Shown here: positions 30,441 through 43,177 of the stretch, in pieces | How the letters are laid out: each line of letters begins with the position of its first letter | Numbering within the stretch: position 1 is the stretch's first letter | Assembly: GCA_949592205.1 (NCBI GenBank) | Contig: CATIUR010000017.1 | Coordinates: 372,001-436,000 of the forward strand | Length of the DNA stretch: 64,000 nt | Source of the DNA: Helichrysum umbraculigerum | Lineage: Eukaryota; Streptophyta; Magnoliopsida; Asterales; Asteraceae | Direction: 5' to 3' | Program-made: the position numbers and the translations under genes | The notes under the pieces: model-generated | Told to the model about the DNA's origin: nothing | Databases searched by the model: none | The model's input: only the letters and a program-made list of their open reading frames with translations

Positions 30441-32489
30441 AGAACATCAGCCCAGAAAGTCCGGCTGTTTAGATTTTTCCGGCCAAAAACCCATTTCAAA
30501 CCCGTTTTTAAGCTATGAAATCGTGTTCTATACTTAGTAATGGACATATACATGTTATATAACTCGTAAATATGTAAAAACAAGCTAAAACGAGAAGTTT
30601 CGGGAATTTGTCGGAAACTTACGCGGTGTCGGATTGAAAATCCGGAAAGATAGGATTGTAGATCGTAGCGTGGTGGTTCCGTTTTTGTAATAATCTTGAT
30701 GATCCGAGGTCATTTTGTATATTTATTTTGGTGATTTGTGAGTTGGTGTGGGTTTTTGATTTAGAGAGAAAAAAGAAAGAGGGAGAGAGAAGATGAAAAA
30801 GGGAAATGGAGAAAGAAGGAGAAAAGGAGGTGGTTTTGGTGGAACTCCTCCATTTTCAGTCCACGCAAAGTGCTCCGTGCGGTGTTCGTTTTCTCGATTG
30901 TTTTAACGTTAATTAGTATTTAAAGGCGTTTAATTATGCGTTTTGAAATACGAAATATTATTCAATATTTTTGTTGAAGTATTTTATAAAATACTTAATA
31001 ATTGCGTTATAAAACGTCATCTCGATTTTGTTTGTTTGCGCGTTCACATTTAATCGCGTTGTTCTCGCTTGTACGACATGGAATGAATACGACATATTAT
31101 AAAAATAATATTATTGAGATATGATAGTTTTATTAAATAATCTTTATGTTATTTAATTAAATTGTTCACCAACGTCCGTATTAAATTGAACCGAATTACA
31201 TTCGATTTGAAACTTGTACGATTTAAACAAACCGCATAATTGTGTAGATATATATTCAACAATATATATAATAATTGATACATTAATTAGCCTAACACAG
31301 AACTAATTACATGTATTAATACTTGTTTAGGCACAAAGTTTTAGTCCTAAATTGACGGTTGTCACAGATTCCGTAACGGCTTCTAAAACACAATCAAAAC
31401 ACATTTTTCAAGTAAAACGCTACGAAATCAAAATAATAATAGTTGAGATTATTATAACAAATCCGTCACCAACGGGCCGTACACGTTTTCAAATACTAAA
31501 ATCAATCAACCAAATCTTAGTAATTTGGACAAGGCAAACAACCAAATCGGGGTAATTTGGACAAACAACTACAAAGGTAGTCTTTCGAGATACCTAATCA
31601 ATTAATAACCATCGCGTGTCATGGACACCTTCAGGTTACAAGTCTTCGGATAACACATCACAGCTAATCAATTCAAGTTTATTCCAATAAACACTCAAGG
31701 CTCAGGTGAGTTTCATGGCCCCATTTTCACTGCTTTTCAACTAGGGGTGTGATATTACTACTTTGATTTGTTTTACAAGTAGAACGCAAGTGCCAAACTT
31801 CAAATACTACATGAGTTTCAAGCTAATCAATTAAAGTCCTCTATAAGCATAGTCTCTAATATTTTAGCGTGAATGTTAGTATATGATATCATATGGGATT
31901 GACAATCCTCATCCGGGTTAGCACGCACTAACCGGTCAAACGGATGTATTAGCATTTGGGAAGACGAGTGTGGATTAGACACTCATAGGAGGCATTTCAA
32001 GTTAGGTTTCCTTAATTGGACCTAGCGCTCAAGTTAAGCTCAGACTATGTGCTCATGGATTGTATAACTTTTATTTTGCTTAATTGCATCTTAAATTCAA
32101 TATAAATCTTGCGGTTCTTACAACTATACATTGACATACAAACCTGTGAGCTCACCAGCGTTTTCGCTGACCCATTTTAGTACATATCACAGGTACCCAG
32201 CAGTAGGTTGGCTGCACAAGCAGGGAATCATTAGCTCGAGTCGGCATACATACAATTAGAGATTTGATCGCATTATTATATTTTGTAAAAGTAATTATGC
32301 TATGTAATCTCTCAATTTCAGGAACCGAGCTAATGTAACATTATTTTGATGTAAACATTTACTTTATTAATGCAAGTTTAAAACGACGCATATAGTGGTC
32401 GTTCATTATTATCTTATGTGCTTTGTATATTGATTAGTGACACCCAAATCGCGCTTCCGCAAATCATCAAATTTGGGGGTGTCACAGAT

Positions 32490-32502
32490 TGGTATCAGAG
32501 AC
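32490..32502 (+). other. Primer binding site of the Tekay-like element
   Basis: TGGTATCAGAGAC, three bases after the LTR end; complementary to initiator tRNA-Met (TGGTATCAGAGCC) with one change. Confidence 0.85.
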
Positions 32503-32872
32503 TAAGGTTATAGTGAACTAGGTTGCATTTAGTGGACCTAGACTATGACCGTTAGGCGGTATTCCCTATTAGGTATAACCAGTTCAGAGATTACAGCATA
32601 CGAGTTTAATTTAACATAGCTTGATCAACTATGTACAATTAAATAAAGATGATGTAAGATCTGAGGGAAGTTATAGCTGAACAGGATACACTAGTTGACT
32701 CTGACCTCGAGAGAAATGGGACTCAAAACATGTCTGTGCTAGACACTCAATAGGTTATTATGTGATATACGTATATATAAATAAATAGACCTCAATAGAC
32801 CTCACTTACAATCTTAGGCTATATTATATTATATGAATATAGACCTCATTCTTTCTAACACTTTGTCTCAGA

Positions 32873-33367
32873 ATGGCAAACACACCACCTAACTCATCTC
32901 GTTCTCATCCGTACGAATCACAAGGTTCAAGGGTAGCTAGGAGGAACCCCAGGTTACCTCGAGCAGGCCCATACCCCAATCAATTCACACTAACGGATTT
33001 GGCCGCTAGGCTACACCGTCACGATCAACAATTGCGTGACATGGACATCGAGTTGCAAGAGACCCGAGAAAACTGGACACTCACCCTAATGGGACAAGTT
33101 GCTCAGGTCTCTGAGGACCATGTTAACACTATCAACAACATGGACGTTCTCGAAAATCGAGTGGGTGAAACCATCGAGACCATGGAGATCGTCCACAATC
33201 AAGTGACTGACAATCACAACGAAATCACTGTTCTAAGATCAAGGTTGACTCAGTGCGAGACACGCCTGAGGGAAACCGAGGAGGCACTCAGAATGGTTAG
33301 CCGACTTGCAGAGTCCGTTGACCGTCTCACTGCCTTAATGCCACAACTCAATCTTCGTCAGAATTAG
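32873..33367 (+). CDS. Small coiled-coil ORF before gag (Tekay-like element)
   Basis: 164 residues, ATG at 32873, TAG at 33365. Basic, Pro/Ser-rich first 40 residues, then LTDLAARLHRHDQQLRDMD and a long heptad-like stretch to about residue 155 that reads as a coiled coil. It sits between the PBS and gag in a frame separate from gag. A degraded copy of its LAARL-type segment is visible in the LARD-like element (42233-42283), so it is an old, shared part of this family rather than a chance ORF. I do not recognise a function; an accessory or RNA-packaging role is a guess. Confidence 0.6.
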   Translation: MANTPPNSSRSHPYESQGSRVARRNPRLPRAGPYPNQFTLTDLAARLHRHDQQLRDMDIELQETRENWTLTLMGQVAQVSEDHVNTINNMDVLENRVGETIETMEIVHNQVTDNHNEITVLRSRLTQCETRLRETEEALRMVSRLAESVDRLTALMPQLNLRQN

Positions 33368-33668
33368 CTTAGGCTGAATCTGCATTCCATAACGCTTTCG
33401 TAGGACTAATGTAAATTGACCGGATGAAACAATTCCCGGAACTTTTGGCACAATATCTAAGTCTGTAACTTTTGAATTCAACAAACTCGAAATTGTCTGT
33501 AATCATTTAACAACGTAATATCAATTGACAATTTCGTTCGATTTAAATCTATATTATAGAACTCTTATACTTGTGATGTATATATTGTCACTTTAATGCA
33601 TATATCCACTACAATTATCATTCTGGTACAATTCCTTACGTACCTATTGTTTCTTTTCTTGAAGAATC

Positions 33669-34466
33669 ATGCCGCCGAAGAAAAAGAGTTACAGTGAAGC
33701 TGAACTCGCTGCTGTCGTTACTCGGGCCGTAGCCAATGCCTTGGCTGATCGGGATTCAACCCGAACTACTGAGGAAACAGTCAGTACCACCACCACTCCT
33801 GTTGTCAAGCCTTGTTCCTACAAAGATTTTCTCAGCTGTAAACCACTGTATTTCAAGGGCACGGAAGGTGCCATTGGCTTGATCCGTTGGATTGAGCGTA
33901 TGGAATCTGTTTTCAGTCTCTGCGACTGCACTGAGAACAACAAGGTCAAATTCGCTGCTTACACCTTTCAGGAAGGTGCACTCACGTGGTGGAAAACCCA
34001 CGCAAACTCTGTAGGTCTTGAGGTTGCAAATCGGCTTCCTTGGGCCGAACTGAAGAAGAAGCTGACAGAAAAATACTGTCCTGAAGAAGAGCTGCATAGG
34101 CTGGAGGAAGAATTCTGGCACCTGGCGGTGCAGGGAAATTATGTTGCTGAATATACCACCAAATTTCAGCAGTTTGCCTTACTATGCCCAAGCTTGGTTG
34201 AACCGGAAAGTAAGGGCATTAAGAGATACATTCGCGGACTCCCTGAGAACATCCAGGGAAATGTCGCCTCATCCAAACCAACCACCACTGAAAGTGCCAT
34301 TCGTTTAGCCCACGAACTCATGGCCCTAGTTGTCAGCCGTGGGACTTCCAACACCTCATCCTCCAACAACAACAAACGCAAATCCACTGAACACCACCAC
34401 AACTCAAACAAGAAAAACAACGCCATCCAAGTCTACACCACCAACTCCGAAACCAACCGCAGCTAA
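33669..34466 (+). CDS. gag of the Tekay-like element (matrix/capsid part)
   Basis: 265 residues from ATG 33669. Basic start (PPKKKSYSEAEL), then the retrotransposon gag domain (about 55-225, with YFKGTEGAIGLIRWIERME, ALTWWKTHAN and IKRYIRGLP) and an Asn/Ser/His-rich tail. It ends at TAA 34464-34466, but the nucleocapsid zinc knuckles lie just beyond in another frame, so a frameshift near 34440-34470 has cut the natural gag-pol product. Forms the particle that packages element RNA. Confidence 0.9.
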   Translation: MPPKKKSYSEAELAAVVTRAVANALADRDSTRTTEETVSTTTTPVVKPCSYKDFLSCKPLYFKGTEGAIGLIRWIERMESVFSLCDCTENNKVKFAAYTFQEGALTWWKTHANSVGLEVANRLPWAELKKKLTEKYCPEEELHRLEEEFWHLAVQGNYVAEYTTKFQQFALLCPSLVEPESKGIKRYIRGLPENIQGNVASSKPTTTESAIRLAHELMALVVSRGTSNTSSSNNNKRKSTEHHHNSNKKNNAIQVYTTNSETNRS

Positions 34467-35872
34467 GCGGGGACAGGCCTTATTGTCCCAAGTGTAACTA
34501 TCATCACTTTGGTCAGTGCAATACCCCTTGCAACAACTGCAGGAGGTACGGGCATTCGACTAAGGATTGCCGAGCCCCCAGATCCAACAACAACCCCTCT
34601 GACAAAAATGCCCGACAACCTAAGTCCTGCTATGAATGTGGGAATCCAGGACACTTTAGGGATACGTGCCCAAAATTGAAGAATAAGGGCAACAACAACA
34701 ACAACCGCAACAACAACAACAATGCCAAAAGTAGCGCCTTTGTGATCAACTCAGGGGACGCCCGTCAAGACCCGAATGTGGTCACGGGTATGTTCCTCCT
34801 CAACAACTTAACTGCTTCTATTCTGTTTGATACTGGTGCCGATAGAAGTTTTATTTCCGATGAATTTTGCCCTCTACTTGACATCACACCTGTTGCTTTA
34901 GACGTTAAGTACACCGTAGAACTAGCAAATGGCAAGTTGATAGAAACCGATAGTGTGATACCTAATTGCACTTTAAATCTAGCCGACGAAATCTTCTCCA
35001 TAGATCTTATGCCCGTTGAGATAGGAAGTTTCGATGTCATCGTGGGCATGGACTGGTTATCCAAACATCGCGTCGAAATCATTTGCCATGACAAAATTGT
35101 TCGCATACCTCTCGCCGTCAGTAGAACCTTGGTCATACAGGGGGAGACCGGTGGGACGAGGCTTAACATCATATCTTGTCTAAAAACCCGGAAGTTTCTG
35201 AGAAAGGGTTATCCAGCAATCCTCGCGCACATCATGGAGAAAAAGTCGGAGGAGAAGCGACTTGAGGATGTTCCAATTGTTCGAGATTTTCCAGAAGTCT
35301 TTCCCGAAGAACTACCTAGTCTACCACCGCAAAGACAGGTTGAGTTCTCAATCGATCTTGTACCAGGTGCTGCGCCTGTGGCCCGAGCACCATACCGCTT
35401 AGCTCCATCCGAACTTCAGGAGTTGTCCACTCAATTACAGGAACTCCTGAAACGAGGATTTATCAGGCCGAGTTCCTCACCTTGGGGAGCTCTGGTCCTA
35501 TTTGTCAAGAAGAAAGACGGTTCTTTTCGAATGTGTATCGACTACCGAGAGTTGAACAAGTTAACTGTCAAGAACCGGTATCCACTCCCTCGGATCGATG
35601 ACCTGTTCGACCAACTTCAAGGGTCGAGTTGTTATTCAAAGATTGATCTCCGATCCGGTTATCACCAATTGCGTGTTCGCGATGCCGACATTCCAAAAAC
35701 CGCTTTCAAAACTCGTTATGGGCATTACGAATTTCAAGTGATGCCATTCGGCCTAACCAACGCACCGGCTGTATTCATGGACCTTATGAATCGGGTGTGT
35801 AAACCTTACCTTGACAAGTTTGTCATTGTCTTCATCGATGACATCCTCATATATTCACGAAGCGAAGAATAA
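34467..35872 (+). pseudogene. Tekay-like zinc knuckles, protease and reverse transcriptase
   Basis: Open frame offset from gag. Zinc-knuckle motifs CPKCNYHHFGQC, CNNCRRYGHSTKDC and CYECGNPGHFRDTC (34485-34670), then an Asn-rich spacer. The aspartic protease has its active site at DTGAD near 34830 and the conserved GMDWL near 35050. RT includes CIDYRELNKLTV, the PFGLTNAP motif and the catalytic FIDDILIYS close to the end. A TAA at 35870-35872 interrupts the RT thumb region; the frame resumes directly after it. Confidence 0.9.
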
Positions 35873-37093
35873 CACGCGCAACACCTCAAAACCATCCTTG
35901 AACTACTTAGACACGAGGAGCTTTACGCCAAATTCTCTAAGTGTGAGTTCTGGATTCAAACCGTTCAATTCCTTGGTCACGTGATCGACAGTCAGGGAAT
36001 TCACGTTGATCCGTCAAAGATCGAGGCTATCAAAGACTGGCAATCGCCAACCACTCCGACCGAAGTACGGCAGTTTTTGGGACTGGCCGGGTACTACCGA
36101 CGATTCATTGAAAATTTCTCCAAGATAGCCTTACCCCTTACGACTCTGACCCAGAAAGACAAAAAGTTTGACTGGACTGATAAACAAGAGACGGCATTCC
36201 AACTCTTGAAACAAAAGCTTTGCAGTGCTCCCATTCTATCATTACCCGAAGGCACCGATGACTTCGTGGTATACTGCGATGCCTCTCATCAAGGTCTCGG
36301 TTGCGTGCTTATGCAACGAGACAAAGTCATAGCTTATGCTTCCCGATAGCTCAAGATTCATGAAAAGAATTACACCACCCACGACCTCGAATTAGGAGCC
36401 GTCGTTTTCGCCCTCAAAATTTGGAGACATTACCTTTATGGCACTAGGTGCACAATCTTTACAGACCACAAAAGTCTCCAACACATATTCGATCAGAAAG
36501 ATCTCAACATGAGGCAACGTCGATGGGTCGAGTTGCTTACCGATTACGACTGCGAGCTCAAATATCATCCAGGCAAAGCAAATGTTGTTGCTGATGCCCT
36601 CAGTCGGAAAGAGCGAGTGAAACCACTTCGGGTTCGAGCCCTCAGTATGACTATTCACAACAATTTAAACATTCAAATTCTCACTGCTCAACTCGAAGCC
36701 TTGAAACCCGAAAATGTCAAAGATGAAGCCTTGCGGGGCATGGACAAACAATTCGAAATCAAACCTAACGGGATTAGGTATTTCTCAAACCGAATCTGGT
36801 TGCCTAAATTTGGGAACCTACGAGACTTGGTGATGGATGAAGCTCACAAGTCCAAATATTCTATCCATCCGGGGTCCGACAAAATGTACCACGGTATCAA
36901 GGACTTCTATTGGTGGCCGAACATGAAAGCTGAAATCGCCACCTATGTCAGCAAGTGCCTTACTTGCTCCAAGGTCAAAATCGAATATCAAAAACCTTCT
37001 GGTTTACTTCAACAACCCGATCTTCCTGAATGGAAATGGGAACAAATTGCCATAGACTTCATAACCAAACTACCCAAATCCTCGAGCGGTTAC
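35873..37093 (+). pseudogene. Tekay-like RT end, RNase H and start of integrase
   Basis: Continuation of the same frame. RT thumb (FLGHVIDSQGI), RNase H (DASHQGLGCVLMQ; FTDHKSLQHIF; HPGKANVVADALSR), then the H2C2 zinc domain (HPGSDKMYHGIKDFYWWPNMK...CLTCSKVK) and the first integrase aspartate (AIDFITKLP). A TAG at 36347-36349 sits where relatives have Gln, consistent with C to T. The frame is then cut at 37093 by the LARD-like insertion. Confidence 0.9.
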
Positions 37094-40000
37094 TGTGACA
37101 CCCGGCAATTTAGGTTAACTTTTAAACTTAACCGAAACCCTAATTACGTGTGTTTAGTTTAGTATTTAGCTAAATGCTTGAAATTGCTTAAAACTACTTG
37201 TATATTTTGTGAATATACGCTTACGTAATTAGTTATAATTACGCTTACGCAATTTGCTGAAATTACGCGAAACAATCGAACGGAGTCCGACTTAATAAAT
37301 ACGGACGTTGGTGAAAAACTTTCTATAAATAACTATAATCTATTTTTAGAAGTTATTTATCATTATTTATTATTTTGCTAAAATGATACTCGAAAAACCT
37401 AGACGTTTCGGTTAAAACGTCTCAAACGCAACGATAACGCGCGAATTTATTTCGACGACCAAACGTACGTCAATAATTAAATTGACAACCTAAATTAAGT
37501 ATTTTAAATAATACTTCAATGGAAATTTATCCAAATTATATCGTTAATCTAAACGACTCAAAATAACGTTACGCGATTAAACCGCCGTAGAACAAACACG
37601 CAAATCGAGACCGACGAATTAACGGAACCTTTCTATAAATGTTTTTAAGTATTTTGATAAATACTTCAACCAAAAATATTGAAAATTAAAACTCGTCACT
37701 TAAAAACGCGTATAAAACATTTAACGTACGAATAAACGTCTAAACAATCGGGTAAACGAACGAAAAACGCAACGATTTAAGCTAGAAATGTAAAATGACC
37801 AAAATACCCTTGTGTGGGCCCCCCCTTGGCCGGCCCCCTTGCTGCCCCCATGTGCACCACCCCCACTTCCCCCACTCTTTGGCCATGCAAACTAATGATG
37901 TTCTTCACCCCTTTCACCACTAAACCCACATGCACTTCTCATTCATCACTCAAACACTCTTTCATTTTACTCTCTCTATTCAAACTCTCTCTCTCTCATT
38001 TTCTGGAAAAACTCCAGCCCTTAATCACCATAACCATCACCATAAACCACCATCATCCATCCTAAAGAAAAGGAAGCAAGAAGGTGCAAGAATCAAGCTC
38101 ATCCTCATCACCACCATTTTCTCTTCATCATTTTGTTGTAAGAATCACCAAGGCCCTCATTTAATTACTTTAATATTACTGATTTTGATGTTATTTAGCT
38201 CATCTAACATAAATATGTCCAAGATTGTTGTTGAAAATCGTTTTTATAAAGCAAACAAGAACATGCATGAAATCTGCCTAAAATTCGACAGTTCACAAAA
38301 ATATTCGTATAAAATCAAATACTGAGAGTTAGAAGATGCATTTTTTTTTTAAAATTTGCGTATTGAAAAGATCTATAACTTTCGTGTTTTACACTTTTTC
38401 CAGAAACGCTCTCATTTTTCTCTACGAGCCGATTTATAAGTCTGACCTGGAAGTTTTTCGATAAAATGTGTTCGGTTGTTACTCGGCTTTATTTAACTAT
38501 GTTAATGGACTTGTTAGAAGCTGAAAATTTGATATGTTAGTCAAGACACTTAGTAAATCAGTTGGTAAAAATTTGAAAGTTTGATTTGGACTATAGATAG
38601 GTGAAATCAGTTGGCGTAATGACCCGACATAAACCGAAAACATGCAAAATGTGACAGAATCTGTCTCCAGAAAATCAGTCCACAAAATCGGCCATAACTC
38701 GAGCTCTGTTAAGGGTTAGACAACGAATTTTTTTTTAAAAGTTGCGTATTGAAAAGAGCTACAACTTTCGTGTTTTGCACTTTTTCCAGATCCGTACTTA
38801 TTTTTGTATATATTCTGATCTTTGCGACTGCCTGATATTTGCCGAAAACCGAGTACGGTTCTTTCGTAAAATTTATTATCTATCTAAATGGACATTATAG
38901 ATCTTGGAAAAATCAGGTTATAAACTAGACACACTCATGAACATCTGGTAAAAATTTTGGAATCAAATTCAGATTAGAACATGTTAAAATCGAGTGCCGA
39001 AGTAAACCGGCAAAAACCGAAAACATGAAAATCTTAAGTTTTGACATGCGTATTAAAAACCGACATCTCGAATGACTCCGACACGAACCGACACCTTTTA
39101 TAAGCTTTATTTACTGAAATATGACTTGGGTAAAAAGTTCGGGTCAAACCGTCATAGTTGACCACGTTTTTGGACTTAGCAAAATCGAGACAAACTTAAG
39201 TGACGCTACTTTATTTTTAACGACACTTCCTAAGTGCCGCCCCTAACTAGCAAGTGACGCATGAAGTGTCGCATGAAACAGAATCCCTAAAAAAACTAGT
39301 TTTCTCACTAAGTGTTAAACTTCAAGTAACGTTAATACTTATACAATGCAACGTTATAACTCATGAAACATACTATACATATGTAAGTATAACATCATCC
39401 TAATAATAATGTCTTAACGAATTATTATTACAAACTTTCACCAACGGGTCGTACACGTTTTTGATAAACGAACTTGAACAACTTATTTGGACATAACTAG
39501 TTGATGAACTAGCTCTAGGTGGACATTAACCCTCCACCTACACGATTGGCTTAAGTGGACATTAACCCCCACTTATACAATCGCTATAGATGGTCTTGTA
39601 AGACATCTACTTACACAACCTTATGCGTTTAGGGCGTTAGAAGGTTGCACACCGGCTTGCTTGCTTATTTGATATTTGCTTGCTACTTGCTAATCTGAGG
39701 TGAGTTTCATAGCCCCACTTTTTACTGCTTTTTACTTTGGGGTGAGAATACATGCTCTGTTTTATAAACTGCTTTACATATGAACGCAAGTAACGAAAAC
39801 TCTTATACTGATTGCATGAGTAACTAAACCAAACTACGATGGCCCCTAACAAATATCATAGTACGTTAATACTAAGCGCGAACATTATGGATAGATCTAT
39901 CGGGACTTGACAATCCGCCATCCGGGTTAGTCGCTCTAACCACTATACGGATGCATAATTTTTCGTACAGCCGAGTGTACTGGTTATACACTCACTGGGG

Positions 40001-40504
40001 GTAAACAACTACGGTTAAGCTTCGGACTATGAGCTCATGGCAATAGTATACTATGATTTACTTTGGCATTCGTGCAACTTTGACAACTATGAAATCTTGT
40101 GGTTCATACTATGATTTTTAATTGCGTAAACCTATGAACTCACCAACTTTATGTTGACCTTTTAGCATGTATTTCTCAGGTTCACAGACGCTGTAGGACT
40201 TCCCACAGGAAACAAGGCAGTAGGATGCTTTTGGAAAGCATTAGCTCGAGTCGCATGTTTTCACAAACAACAAGAGATTAGATTGCATTACGATATTTTG
40301 TATCAACATTTATGTATTAGAAATCTCTAACGATTTATGCGAACTCCGGATATTTTGTAAACATTTGAATTATGGTAAGGTAATATTTTTCAAACGTCTC
40401 ATATAGTGGTCGTTTGCTTTAATCTTTGTGTTGTGATATTTGATTTGGTCGGCGCCCCCGTGACACCTCCTGTTTCCGCTGCCACATGTTTCGGGGGTGC
40501 GACA
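37094..40504 (+). repeat. 5' LTR of the LARD-like element
   Basis: 3411 bp. A C-rich and CT-rich block at 37820-38060 looks like a leader. GAG|GTGAGTTTCAT at 39699/39700 and TTTCTCAG ending 40179 match the possible intron of the Tekay LTR. Small ORFs (such as 37930-38325) are present only because the two LTRs are copies; none looks like a gene. Confidence 0.95.
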
Positions 40505-40507
40505 GAT

Positions 40508-40520
40508 TGGTATCAGAGCC
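40508..40520 (+). other. Primer binding site of the LARD-like element
   Basis: TGGTATCAGAGCC, a perfect match to the usual initiator tRNA-Met site, three bases after the LTR. Confidence 0.9.
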
Positions 40521-43177
40521 TAAGGTTATAGCGAACTAGGATTGCATTAGTGACCTAGACTATAACCATTAGGTTAGTATTCCTTGTTTAGTATGACTGG
40601 TTCAGCGATTGCATCATTTGAATTTAATTTAACATAGCCTGATCAACTATGTACAATTAAAGGAGATTCGATGCAAGACCTGAAATGGTTGTAGTGAACG
40701 AGAATACAGTAGCAGACATAGACCGAGGATAGAACGGGACCAACCTTTATACATGCTTATGTGCTAGGTTATTGTGTTTATATATATAACCCTAACCTTA
40801 CGTATAAGAAATTATTTGCCACTCTTCACGGCAACCACTCCCACAGCTACGTCATCCAACTCTGAAAACGAGGCTCTAGCCTTGCTCCCTACTGTGGAGA
40901 TTTCCACGGTACCCGCTCGCCCAACCGCATCGGGCAACGATATAATAGGACTCACTTGAGGAGAATCTACCTAATGATCCACCACCTAAACAATTGACAC
41001 CTACTTCACCCTCTACTTTTCGCTCGCAACCTAATCATTCGGGAATACGTATAAACTTGAACAATACGATACTTCATCGCTTAGACGAACTACACCTACT
41101 TCCGTCGCTTCACACTCTCCCTTCCCACTCACATCGTAAATATATGGATCGCGTACGTTACAAACGACTAAGGGAAACGCTAGGACCGCCTCGAACTATA
41201 ATTTATCTTGTTCATACTACTACTACTACTACTGATCACGATTGATCACTCTTTGACTTGTATGTTAACACTTCGTTCAAAACTCGAGACTTACTTCTTA
41301 AATCATGTTTAGCCACCACTTCGACACGCTTGTCAAAAAGATTTGCTCATAACTTGATTCGTAACTTGATTCACGACTTTGACTGCTCCAAACATCACGG
41401 GATTAGTTTTGTGTGTGATACTCACAATGACTAAGTCCCCAAATTGCTTCAAACTATGACTTAAGCATTCTAATCACTTCCGCACGGGCTACTTGCAACT
41501 ACAGAATTACCAATCATCTTTAACAATCTATCTGAAACTTCTATCCCGATGGGTATGAAAACCTCATCACGTTTTGTATAAGATTTCTGTATTCGTCCGG
41601 ATGTAACTATGCCCGACACATTTTGTAAACATCAAACGTGTAATCTACTAAACTTTCGCCTTGGTTGACTTTTAATCATTTCATATTATTGTTGTACTGC
41701 GATTTACTTCCGAACATACCCGCGATAATCTTAGTTCTCATATAAGGATCTCATTCATTCTTTTATCTCCTTCATTTAAGGATACGCCACTACGATAATC
41801 AATGAAAAATTCTAAACCTCTTACAATGACAAAAATTTTCAACAGATTTCTACCAGCTCAAAGCTTTCAAAGAATTTTCACCAAACATTTACCCGGAATT
41901 ATCGACAACTTCTAATATACAACTAATCTTTATTTTTTTATTAGACATAAACAATCTCAATAAAAACTTAATCATTTCGATCACTACTGCAATGGGTGCT
42001 AGCAGCTACGGAATTACCAACTATCTTGACCGAACATCTTTACTAAACACTTGTTCATTTTGAAACAATAACATAGTCATGATTGACTACTTCGAGAACA
42101 CTACTCGGTCATTGTCATGACTACTTTGTGAAACTACGATTTGGCTATTTACAACTCTTGAGACGCGGAGAATCTTCTGACATGAATACCCCTCCATACG
42201 CATAGGAACCTGTTCATCATACCGTTCTGGTACTAGCTGCTAGGCTACGCCGCCACGAGAATAGAATAGACGATATGGATTTTTCACAGACGTAAACTTT
42301 CAACCGATTTTTGACAAAACAGAATTTTCAACACCTTTCAATAACCAGAGCTTTCAAGGAATTCTTGATAAACGGAGCCTTTCAACGTTCTGACAGTTTC
42401 CAACGTATTTTGGTTGACATTAAGTTTTCAACAGATATTATGATGACATTTTTAACAAATAAAAACCGTACCTATAAACAAACACTTGAATTTCACTTAA
42501 TTTTTCTCAAAGGTCTATGTTTTCTAATGAACGATAGCGACTTATACTTTGAAACACCTGCGGGTCTTCTAACGATTTACATATTGGAAATACGTTTACA
42601 ACGATTTATATTGGATGTGATCCAACGAATTACTCATAACTTGCGAATTGTTTACAAACTGGTTTATTGATAGTTTTAACAAACTATTTATTGGAATCCA
42701 ATTACTGCCTTCATTTTTTCTTTTATCAAGATTTGATCGCTACTTTGTCTCTGTTTTGTGAACTACTTCGTCTCTGTTTTGTGAGCTACTATGAAGCTGT
42801 TTTGAGAACTGTTTGCGAACTATTTAATGCTCGTTTCCTATGATTTATTACGAACCATTTGAACTCTGTTTTAGGAACTACTTGAACTCTGATTCATGAA
42901 CTACTTGAACTCTGCTCTATGAACGATTTTGTACTATACTGTGAACTATGTTTGTGAAATTACTTTTACGTATTGTATAATACGACTATGAAACAACTAT
43001 GATAACAACTATGAGCCCCACTACGATAATAACTACGACTCCAACTACGATTACATCTGTGATTAAACTTTGGAAACTTTGACAACTTTGAAAACTTGAG
43101 GCTTGTACTCCGATTTTAGAACTATGCTTTGAACTATGATCTCAACTATGACCTTTTCTTTGATTCCAACTACGATT
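40521..43177 (+). other. Interior of the LARD-like element, noncoding
   Basis: Only short ORFs. A relic near 42233-42283 translates to LAARLRRHENRIDDMDF and matches the LAARLHRHDQQLRDMD part of the coiled-coil ORF at 32873. This shows descent from a Tekay-type element that lost gag-pol. From about 42720 on, degenerate tandem motifs around GAACTAC/TTTTGTGA lead into the 28-bp repeats. Confidence 0.65.

Larger units (their letters stand above)
28657..31366 (-). mobile_element. Solo LTR of a related Gypsy family, inserted in the Tekay 5' LTR
   Basis: 2710 bp, TGTGACACCCCCAAATT to GACGGTTGTCACA, flanked by GATTC at 28652-28656 and 31367-31371. Read on the minus strand it is alignable with the surrounding LTR from end to end: similar first 40 bases, same GC-rich block, same last 100 bases. 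No internal region remains, so it arose by LTR-LTR recombination. It carries an (AT)n run at 29577-29626. Its word array is 30148-30440. Confidence 0.93.
27256..32486 (+). repeat. 5' LTR of the Tekay-like element, interrupted
   Basis: Parts 27256-28656 and 31372-32486 join to match 48263-50777. TATTTAAA (27773-27780) is a likely TATA box, followed by a C/T-rich leader. The word array is at 28146-28420. A GC-rich block lies at 28550-28650, with repeated CAGGGGCT...GCCCC. Near its 3' end CTCAG|GTGAGT (31705/31706) and ATCACAG (ending 32192) may bracket an intron. Confidence 0.94.

Noticed and set aside
37930..38325. 131-aa ORF present twice (also 44624-45019)
   Set aside because: Both copies lie in the two LTRs of the LARD-like element; composition is low-complexity leader sequence and no family is recognisable.
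41000..42670. Small ORFs in the LARD-like interior as genes
   Set aside because: Short, no conserved motif apart from the coiled-coil relic at 42233-42283, which is not in a continuous reading frame of gene length.
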